Assembly (NCBI GenBank): GCA_035048815.1
Contig: JAUCBN010000024.1
Span: forward strand, 7,501 to 71,500
Source: Abelmoschus esculentus
Taxonomy: Eukaryota > Streptophyta > Magnoliopsida > Malvales > Malvaceae
Length of the DNA stretch: 64,000 bases
Direction: 5' to 3'
This document shows positions 1 to 9,600 of the stretch, piece by piece (the first letter of the stretch is position 1; every line of letters begins with the position of its first letter). The position numbers were made by a program, and so were the translations under genes. The notes below the pieces were generated by a model. That model searched no databases, was not told where the DNA came from, and was given only the letters and a program-made list of their open reading frames with translations.

Positions 1-2439
1 CGTATTTTTACTAAATTTTAATGTGACATTGTTAGTCATGGTTTGATGACACTTACTGAATTTTAAAAGTGACGTTATTCATGAACGTTTGTTTAAAAAA
101 GAGCATGACATGTGTTTTTAAATTGATGAAATTGGATTATTATAGGTTGTATTGTAAAGTGTTTTCAAATGAGTTTTAAATCTGTTTTGTTTTCTCATTA
201 TGCTTTATGTTTAACCCTCTCATTTACCTTGCAATGATGCAGGATAAAAGATGTCGAGGCAGCAAAAAGGAAGCAAAGATTTCATGTAATCATCAAGTAA
301 GAGCTCAAGTATGTCTTTGGTAACATTAGTAGTACCTTCATCCCAATCTTTTGGACCCAGTCTATAGCAGTTCCAGTAGTTTTGAAAAAAATTATGCCAG
401 AGTCTTCTCAACAATTTTGAGTAGACTAACAAATAGAAAATACAATTCACAGATAATGAGACCAATTAAAAATGACATAATCATGTTCAAATTTAAAGAG
501 ACGATATTTCTAGCTTACGTCCAGACATAAACATGGGGAACGATACTCCAAATATAGGGGGGACTTAGAAAAATGCCCTAGACACTCAAGTCCTGGTAGC
601 ATATTCTATTACATTTGAAAATCTAATAATGATTAGTGAGGAATCTTTAAATTCTACTATTTATTAAGACTCGTTTAATGTTTTCAAGAAGAAACTTAAC
701 ACTTTAATCTCGAGGAGACCTAGAAGAATCTTTTTTTCATAGCTACGGAAAAGGTGAAGTTAGATGGTTAAGCTGAAAATGAATTAGTTAGCTGACTAGT
801 GAAGTGATAGCATTCTTGATGAATGCGAGAATAAAATAAAAGAATTCATCTTTAATGCAATATAATTATTTAACAAACTCAATTTTTTGAGTTGGTCATA
901 AGAGAAGAGTAGAAGTATCAATGTCCATACACAATGCTTTGTACTTCAAGATCAGTGTGACTATCATTTTTATGTCGCATAAGGACTTGGAGATTTTTTA
1001 ATTTTTAAATTACTGTCAGCTGAGATGCTATATCACTTAAATTTAACTTTTCTATGAGATGTGTCCTAATCGTTGACTGTTTTTCAGGGTAGGCTATAGA
1101 TGGATCACAAAATTTATTGTTTCTGCTTCTTATGCTTTGATACTCATGCCAGGTTTTATTCAAGGTTATACATATTTGTTACCGATTTTTTTTTCTTCTG
1201 ATTGTTGATTTTACAACTTGCTATTTGATTCTAGTAGTAAAAAGATGCATTTGAGTTTGACTGCAAAAATAAATTACTTCATTTAGGAATTGGAATTAAA
1301 CGTGATTTATTTGAATAAAAGTGCATGTATTTAGATTTATATAGAAGATTCATGTTAGATTGTAGTCATTTTTACTCAACTATGATTTGATTTATACCAA
1401 TCTTCTTGGAAGCAAAAGGCAAGGAGTGAAAGTCACAACAAATATTAATTTGTGACACTTTGTTTCTGTTATCAGTGTATTAGTCTAGATTCATTTGGAT
1501 CAGTATGATGTAAAAGTGACGACAATGTTAATGAAGATTAGTGGAAATCTGTGTTACCATTGTAGTTTTGTTCGCAGTCGGCTAATGGGGCCTCAAATTA
1601 AAGACATTGAACCGTGCCAACTTTGGCATAAGCAAGCAGACTCCTCACTTTAATCATTATTACAGGAACCATGGCCTTATTTTCAACTATAAAGCAGCAG
1701 AGAAAGATGTATAATGATTTTAGGGTTGATCAAAAGCACCAACCAACTAAACTTCAATTCATTGGCTTAGGGTCCAGAGCTCGTAAAAAGCGGAGATGCC
1801 AACAATGTCCTTTTGCTCAACTAAAGGAAGTTTCTAGTAGAGCTTCTTGGCCTGCCATTATAACTAGTTTGATTGTTAACTTTTTTATAGATAGCATTCC
1901 TTAACCTGCATCATGGTATGGAGGAGTAGAACGTATTGAAATCTCTATCATCACAAATCCAAAGGACATTGTTTTTATTTTGTGCATGATTGATATGATA
2001 CTTGGTTAAGCAATCTAAATATCCGCCCCCGCCCCCGCCCCCACTACCACACTCTCGTCTCGTTTTATTAGGGGGTTTTGGAGCATGTAGGGGTGTATTA
2101 GGAGATGGAAAAAGAAATTCGTTTCAAAAAGGGAAAAGTGGGGTTAAACAAGTGCCTTGTGATTTGTTGGAATATTTTCCTATAAGATTAAAATGATGTA
2201 CATGTAGCCATGTAGGGATAACAGTTCATTGGGAAATGAACAAAAGGCAGTCGAAATAGCGAAAAAGAGAAGAGCTAACCAAAGTAAATGGGATGTCATT
2301 TTCTTACCAGCTTTAGTCCACCAAGAAAGTAATCGTCAACCACTAGCTAGTGCCTTACTTAAACTCGTGATGATGAAGATGATGACCCAACTCCATACAT
2401 TCAGGGGTTACCTCAGTTTTCTCTTCATCCCTTGCAAAA
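1..2439. other. Spacer upstream of the LHT gene
   Basis: No convincing gene was found. One weak candidate is a terminal exon at 243-300 on the plus strand. It follows a TGATGCAG acceptor and reads IKDVEAAKRKQRFHVIIK before a TAA, so it could be the last exon of a gene lying left of the window; this is low confidence. A short C-rich run (CCCCCG repeats) sits near 2024-2042. The other open frames here lack family similarity or coding character. Confidence 0.4.
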
Positions 2440-4180
2440 ATGGTTTCAACATCTTCTCCAAAGGTGAGTTAGCTAGTATCTCCTGCCTAGTGACCAACAC
2501 TTGACCTTTTTTTTTATAACCCCTAACCTTTTATTGACATTTTGAATCTACTAGGAAGTTCAATCTAACGGAAAATGGGCCCAAGGAGATCCTACTCGGC
2601 GAGCCAAATGGTGGTACTCAACTTTCCACACTGTCACGGCCATGATAGGTGCAGGCGTCCTCAGCTTGCCCTATGCCATGGCCTATCTAGGATGGTATGC
2701 AATGCTGGAACTCACACTCAGCTCTATAATAAATCCCAGGTCAGCTGCTTTGAGAGAAGTTGGGAAACTCTGTCTGACTCTGTGTTTTCTGATGTTAGGG
2801 GTCCAGGAACAATGGTTCTAATGTTATCTTGGTGCATGACCTTGAATACGATGTGGCAGATGATTCAACTGCATGAGTGTGTCCCTGGAACACGATTTGA
2901 TCGATACATTGACCTAGGAAGATATGCTTTTGGAACAAAACTCGGAGGATGGATAGTATTGCCTCAGCAGCTGATTGTTCAAGTTGGCTGTGACATTGTG
3001 TACATGGTTACCGGAGGGAAGTGCCTTAAGAAGTTCATGGAGATTGCCTGTACCAGCTGCACACAGCTCAGACAGTCCTACTGGATCTTGATTTTTGGTG
3101 GCATCCATTTCTTCCTCTCTCAGCTTCCCAATTTCAATTCAGTTGCCTCTGTTTCATTAGCTGCGGCGGTCATGTCTCTGAGTTATTCAACCATAGCCTG
3201 GGCAGGGTCCTTGAGTCATGGTCGGATCGACAATGTGAGCTATGGGTACAAGAACACAAATCCAACTGACTTGATGTTCCGTGTGTTCAACGCACTGGGT
3301 CAAATCTCGTTTGCATTTGCGGGTCATGCAGTTGCACTTGAAATTCAGGCCACAATGCCGTCAACTCCAGAAAGGCCTTCGAAAATACCAATGTGGAAAG
3401 GGGCAGTTGGAGCGTATTTCATAAATGCTATTTGTTACTTCCCGGTAGCCATGATAGGATACTGGGCATTCGGTAAAGACGTTGATGATAATGTACTTAT
3501 GGCACTCAAGAGACCTGCATGGCTCATCGCCTCGGCAAACTTGATGGTGGTGGTTCATGTCATTGGAAGCTACCAGGTTTTTGCCATGCCTGTGTTTGAG
3601 TTGTTGGAGAATATGATGGTCAAAAGGTTCAACTTCCCACCAGGGATTGCTCTCAGGCTCCTAACTCGATCTGCTTATGTAGGTCAGTCAGTTTATTCCT
3701 AATATTTCCTTGTAACTTTTCCTTTCTTAAACAACGATGGGTATCGGGTGCTTGCAGGATTTACACTGTTCGTAGGAGTCACTTTTCCTTTCTTTGGAGA
3801 TCTTCTGGGTTTTTTTGGTGGATTTGGTTTTGCTCCCACTTCGTATTTTGTAAGCAACATGGATATATGACAGATTTTCCCTTGCATTTTGCTAAAACTG
3901 CAAGTAACTTAAATCGATCATGAACTACAGCTTCCCTGCATAATGTGGTTGGTGATCAAGAAACCAAAAAGATTCAGCCTCAATTGGTTCATAAATTGGG
4001 TAATCGATTTAAAACAAGAGCTAGCATACATTGAATATATTTCAGGGCTGATAATAGTGTCTGCTTTCTTATATATTTCAGGGCTGCATAGTCATAGGAG
4101 TGTTCATTATGTTGGCATCAACAATTGGTGGATTAAGGAATATAATCGCAGATGCTTCAACGTACAGTTTTTATGCATAA
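2440..4180 (+). CDS. LHT-type lysine/histidine (amino acid) transporter, six exons
   Basis: Proton-coupled amino acid permease of the AAAP superfamily, lysine-histidine-transporter-like branch, expected in the plasma membrane. The exons I place are 2440-2463, 2555-2694, 2799-3682, 3758-3849, 3931-3999 and 4082-4180. They join in frame to 435 codons, matching the usual 430-450 residues of LHTs. Family landmarks in order are [20 protein letters not shown], the [19 protein letters not shown] segment, [69 protein letters not shown] and a C-terminus ending TYSFYA. The start was chosen because a short first exon (MVSTSSPK) ends exactly at an AAG/GTGAGT donor and gives the short hydrophilic N-terminus typical of LHTs. 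No broken codon or lost splice site was seen, so the gene looks functional. Substrate specificity cannot be read from sequence. The last intron contains a duplicated acceptor (see findings). Confidence 0.9.
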
Positions 4181-5468
4181 GTGTTGTTTCGGATGGAATC
4201 CACTGGCAGATAATTACTTTTCCTTAAAGACTTACTGAATACATATGTAGCATAAAGTGGTTATTAACGCAAATGCCAGTTTTTCATTTGAATGTAAACA
4301 GAGAAATTGGTTGAAGATAATGGCATACCACTTATCATTAGTAAAACAAGAGGCTCAGAATTACAACATATATATAATAAACAAGCTAAGAGTTGAGTTT
4401 TTTTTTTACATCGTCAGTTTTTGCATCTAGTTTGAAACATTAATAATAGTACTAGTTCAAACAGTAGGTCAAATTTTAAAATTAAAAAAAATGGTAAAGA
4501 AAGAAACATTCTAAGCCCAAGTTGAAAAATTTTATGAGATAACAAAATTAACTTATATATGTTTTAACATAAAATTAACTTGATGATTGCTTTATTAAAG
4601 CTCTCCGACCCTATTTTTATACAATCTATATATGATTTGGACATTTAAAATTTATATGTTGTGACTTGAGAGAGACTAATAGAGAGTGTAATAGTGTATG
4701 ATGTACCTGCGATGTGTTATAGCCGTAATGGCCTTTCCGAGGTCGAATTGTGAAGAGATGCGGAGGTTTTTCGATGGGTCAGTGTTTGATATTAGCCGGG
4801 AATAATAGTTTTAAATATCTAAAAGAGAAAGAAAGAAAAAGAGTTTAGACATTTAAAAGACAAAAATAGATATTTAATTATTTATTTTAATATCAAATTT
4901 TGAAAATATAAAAAATCGATGATATAAATAAAAATATATAAATAATTTTAACTCAATTTTTTTAAAAAAAAGTTAAAAATCAAAATTTCAAGCTTTTAAA
5001 AATTATCTTTTAAATTAAGATAAAAAATATTTTAAGTATAAAAACTACGTATTATACATTACTTTTAGAAAAAAAAAAGATTTTGTCTAAAAAAAACAAT
5101 TAAAAAAGCAATGAAGAGCATACCCTTTATCACTAACTAAAAAATTATATGAAAATATTTATGTTCTTAATACCCATCATATTATTATCGACTTATTTTG
5201 GGAGATTTTCATAATATTTGATAAATTAAATCTAATAATATTTTTTCAGATCCGAGATGACGAATGGACGTAGAGGTAGACTGTCAGGCGACAGTGTCAT
5301 AGAGTGAAGCGATGGCAGCTAGAGCCTAGTGGTGAGATGTGTAATGGCCACGAGTCACGAGGATAATGGGGTTAGCAAAATAAATCCACTTTAAAATTTT
5401 GGAGACCACTTTTGTAGTTGTGACAAGAAATTTGAATATTTTAAGTTTAGAAATTATATACACACATG
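4181..5468. other. AT-rich spacer between the LHT gene and the retrotransposon
   Basis: Very AT-rich with A and T runs; contains the LHT 3' untranslated region at its left. No gene, RNA gene or clear repeat was recognised. Confidence 0.5.
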
Positions 5469-5473
5469 CTATG

Positions 5474-6027
5474 CGTTTTGGCCGTCCCATATCCTGAGCC
5501 TACAACAACGTCACAACCGAGCATAGAAGGTGTCCCAGTTTCAAGCGTCTTAATGTTTTAGGAAAAAGTGTTTTCTTTTTAAGTATTTTTCTAAGTTAGG
5601 AAGAAGTGTCTCCGTTTCGGACGTTTCAACGTCTACTCGGGGCATTTCCATAAAATTTATTTCGCATATATGTAGGGGGTGGACAGTCGGCAGAGTTTGA
5701 ACTGATCCACTGGTAAAGGTGCATATTCGTTCTACACACCATCGAGGCGGCCCCTACCGCCCTACTCGATGGTGTGGGTGAGTTTCTTATGTAACCCGTT
5801 TTCATTTTGTTTTAATAAAATTTCCCTATTTTCTTTTAACGAAACTAGGGGGGTTGACCGTGTGCATCCGCTATGCCCCACGGTTTCCGTTTATTGCTTG
5901 AGACTCACTTGTCGCTTGTTGGCTGAATAGTGCTATCGAGGGAAAAGGCTGACTTGATCAGGAGAAAATCCTCTTCGAGTGTCGCACGGCTTAAAGACCC
6001 TGTGGTGCGAGGGCTAAGTCCGTGACA
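5474..6027 (+). repeat. 5' LTR
   Basis: Direct repeat of 11340-11893. It contains a strong palindrome at 5735-5776 (arms CACACCATCGA and TCGATGGTGTG, with an inner GGCGG/CCGCC stem). An AATAAA lies about 40 bases downstream and could serve as a polyadenylation signal. The first base of the expected terminal TG is mutated to C. Confidence 0.95.
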
Positions 6028-6029
6028 CG

Positions 6030-6041
6030 TGGTATCCGAGC
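6030..6041 (+). promoter_or_regulatory. Primer-binding site (initiator tRNA-Met type)
   Basis: TGGTATCCGAGC starts two bases after the 5' LTR. It matches the common plant PBS TGGTATCAGAGC, complementary to the 3' end of initiator methionine tRNA, with one mismatch. Confidence 0.85.
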
Positions 6042-6112
6042 AAAGGTTGTGAAGGGAATCAAGATTGTGTGTTACTTGACCCTGATCCTTGGCATTAAGG
6101 TTTGTGTGAAAT

Positions 6113-6464
6113 AGCATAGAGATGCTCGTTTGACTGTAGTGGAATCAGTGCACAGAGGTGCCTGTCGTTAACCACTGCAGTAGTCGAAGCATACACGATG
6201 CTCGACCTTGTGGTGGCACAGTGGTGCCTGTGGGTTAGTCATCGTGGAATCAGCGCACACGCGGTGCCTGTCGTTAACCACGATGGATTAAACTAGCACG
6301 GTGGTGCTAACTAGAGACTTTTCATGGAATCAGTGCACCCGCGGTGCTTGTCGTTAACCATGAAAATTCTTTAGCACGGTGGTGCTATTTAGATAATTGG
6401 AGTGGAATCAGTTCACATGCGGTGACTGTCGTTAACCACGATAATTATTTAAGCGCAGTGGCGC
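6113..6464 (+). repeat. Leader array of large and small hairpins with compensatory changes
   Basis: Between the PBS and gag the leader holds four related large inverted-repeat units (6134-6180, 6240-6285, 6319-6366, 6395-6446). All share the core AATCAG..CAC..GTG..CTGTCGTTAA but have different closing arms that still pair, for example CATCGTGG with CCACGATG and TTTTCATGG with CCATGAAAA. Interleaved are small hairpins: AGCAT/ATGCT (6113-6126 and 6188-6202), GGCAC/GTGCC (6215-6228), TAGCAC/GTGCTA (6294-6309 and 6372-6387) and GCGC/GCGC (6453-6464). Most of the small hairpins have a four-base loop; the one at 6188-6202 has five. The pattern implies selection on RNA (or DNA) folding; a role in packaging, dimerisation or translation is inference. 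Confidence 0.8.
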
Positions 6465-6639
6465 ATGTGACTTGGAGCCTTAGGATGCTCTATTTTGTGT
6501 GTGTGGCTCTTTTATGCGAGAGTCAGTGTGACCCTATGACGCATGAGAATACTTACGAATGTTGTAATGTTGCTTACTTGATACAGGCCTAACCAGTGTT
6601 GTGTGGGTGTGGCTTGAGCGATGGTGACTACACGCAAGC

Positions 6640-9600
6640 GTGCAGTGGGCAAGGGCCCGAAAGCTGATACGCGCCCTATGGTGGGGTGCGACGACGCCTA
6701 GAGAGGGGACTTCTGGCCTTTCAGGACCTAATGTTCAACCTGAGGGGGGTGCGACGACTCTGAGGGGTGGGTCAAAAGACCCTGGTCGATTTGAGGAACT
6801 TGAGGCCGCGGTGACGGCCATGAGAGTTGTGATGTCAAATGACAGAATCCGTGCTATTGAGGAGACTCAGGCAGAACTTACTGATGCTATCAAAGATTTT
6901 GGCAAAGAGGCCAAAGAGGCGATCAGCCACATGAAATCTGAGCTAGAGGAGATCAAAGAGCAGGTCAAAACGATGAAAGATATGAAATTTGAAATAGATG
7001 AATGCAAGGCGCAGGTCAATCTATTGCAAATTGCTTTCGGAAATACAATGACAGTAGATAAGGGTCCGAGAACTAGAGTTCCTGAACCGCAACGCTATGA
7101 GGGCAATCGTGATGCAAAAGAACTCGAGAATTTCTTGTTTGATATGGAGCAGTACTTTCGAGCCTCCCGGATTGAGACGGATGAAGACAGGGTTTCGGTC
7201 GCTTCCATGTATTTGGTTGGAGATGCCAAGTTGTGGTGGCGGTCTAAGTTTGTCGATGGCGTTTGTTCTGTGGCTACGTGGGAGGGCTTAAGGAGGGAAC
7301 TGTTATGCTCTTTCTTCCCCGAGAACGTTGAGTATATTGCTCGTAAGAAGCTAAGAGAGTTGACACACGTAGGAACTATTCGAGAATATGTGAGGGAATT
7401 TGCAGCTTTGATGTTGGACATCAGGGACATGTCAGAGAAGGATAAAATGTTTGCTTTCTTGGAGGGACTAAAACCGTGGGCTAGAACCGAGCTGCAGAGA
7501 CAAAAACTGCAAAATGTGACTGAGGCGATGGCGGCGGCCGAGCGTCTCAATGATTATAGTGAAAACTTCAACAAGCGAAAAGTTGTTGGCTCCAGTGGGA
7601 ATAACAACAATTCTGGTAACAATAACAAAGTGGCCAGAACGGATAAAACACCAGTGTGGGGAGCGGGTAGGAGGTCGTTTGCTAAAGACACGACACCGAA
7701 TCGAGGAAACAGAGGCCCAAGACCAGTGAATGGACAGAGTCGGTTTCCTCCGGGTTGTTTTCTCTGCAAGGGACCTCATCGGGTGGCTGAGTGTCCGAAA
7801 AGGGGGACATTGAGTGTTGTAGAAATGTTGCCAACAAAAGCACTTCAAGTCAACGCCTCTATAGAGGATAGTAATGCAGAACCCTCTCAGGATGGGTCTG
7901 TTCGGTTCCTGTCGGCTTTACAGTCTCAACTGAGTAGCTTAAAGAAAGAGGCAGAGAAAGGCTTGATGTATGTGAGTGTGGTAATAAATGGGAAGACTAC
8001 ATGGGCGTTAGTGGATACAGGGGCTTCTGACACTTTTATCTCTCCTACAGAGGCTAGGAGGTGTGGTTTGGAAATAGTGAAGGATGTCGGACAGATGAAG
8101 GCAGTCAATTCAGCTGCTTCGTCCATTTGTGGGAGCTCAAAGAAAGTGGGGATCAGATTGGATCAGTGGCAAGGGAACGTGGACTTCATTGTCACACAGA
8201 TGGATGACTTTGATGTGGTGTTGGGACTTGATTTTATGACCGTCGTCCAAGCGATCCCAGTCCCTGCAGCGGGTTGCTTGATGTTCTTGGGAGATTGTCC
8301 TTGTGTGGTTCCGGCGACTATTGTTCCACGTGGGGGTAAGAGCATGTTGTCCGCCATTCAATTTAAGAAAGGGGTGAAGAAAGGGGAGCCTTCCTTCATT
8401 GTGTTGCCCGTTTGTAAAGAGGATCTAAGCGCAGGTTTGCTACTGAAGGAGATTATGCAAGTGCTAGAAGAGTATGACGATGTCATGCCTGACCAGTTAC
8501 CTAAGGGTCTGCCCCCTCGAAGGTCGGTGGATCATGAGATCGAGCTCGTTCCGGGGACTAAACCTCCTGCTAGATGTCCCTATCGTATGTCTCCGCCGGA
8601 GCTAGCTGAGTTGAGGAAACAGTTAGATGAATTGTTAGAGGCTGGCTTCATTCGGCCGTCCAAGGCGCCATTTGGAGCACCCGTGTTATTTCAAAGGAAG
8701 CATGACGGGAGCTTGCGGCTGTGCGTAGAATATCGGGCCCTAAATAAAGTTACTGTTCGGAACAAGTATCTGATTCCTCTGATTGCCGACTTTTTTGACC
8801 AGTTGAGTAGTGCCAAGTATTTCACAAAGTTGGATCTCAGGTCGGGATATCACCAAGTGAGAGTAGCTGAGGGGGACGAGCCTAAGACGGCATGTGTGAC
8901 TCGGTATGGTGCATTTGAATTTCTAGGGATGCCGTTTGGGTTGACCAACGCACCGGCTACATTTTGCACTCTTATGAATCAGGTGTTTCATGATTATTTG
9001 GATAAGTTCGTTGTCGTTTATTTGGATGACATTATGATATATAGCCCTTCCTTAAGAGAGCACGTGGAACATTTGCGACTAGTGCTGGAAAAACTTCGTG
9101 AAAATCAGCTCTTTGTTAAGAGGGAAAAGTGTGAGTTCGCACAGAAGCAAGTTCGATTTCTGGGGCATGTCATTGAGCAAGGTCGTATTCGAATGGATAC
9201 TGAAAAGATAAAGGTGGTTCAGGATTGGCCTATCCCGAAGAATGTTAGTGAGCTCAGATACTTCCTTGGTCTTACTAACTACTATCGGAAATTTGTGGAA
9301 GGATATTCACAAAAGGCGTTAGCGCTTACCAATTTACTAAAGAAGGGTGAAAAATGGTTTTGGTCGATTGAGTGCCAGAAGGCTTTTGAGAATTTGAAAG
9401 CTTCCATGCTAAGTGATCCCGTGTTAGCGTTGCCAAATCTGGAGGGTCCGCTAGAAGTGGAAACTGATGCTTCCGACTTTGCGATAGGAGGGGTATTGAT
9501 GCAGAATGACCATCCGGTAGCCTTCGAGAGTCGGAAGTTGAATGGGGCAGAAACGAGGTACACTACTCAGGAGAAAGAGTTACTAGCAGTAATTCATTAT

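Noticed and set aside
1671..1904. 77-codon open frame in the upstream spacer as a gene
   Set aside because: No family similarity, no splice or promoter context, composition like the surrounding AT-rich DNA.
2229..2504. 91-codon frame as an independent small gene
   Set aside because: Its last eight codons in another phase form the LHT first exon; the rest has no recognisable content.
4021..4227. Continuation of the LHT frame through the last intron ([15 protein letters not shown])
   Set aside because: The family C-terminus [20 protein letters not shown] lies in another phase after the downstream acceptor; the read-through text is intron.
6134..6446. Leader repeats as a CRISPR-like array
   Set aside because: Units are not identical repeats with unique spacers of constant length; the common feature is palindromy, and the setting is a retrotransposon leader in a plant genome.
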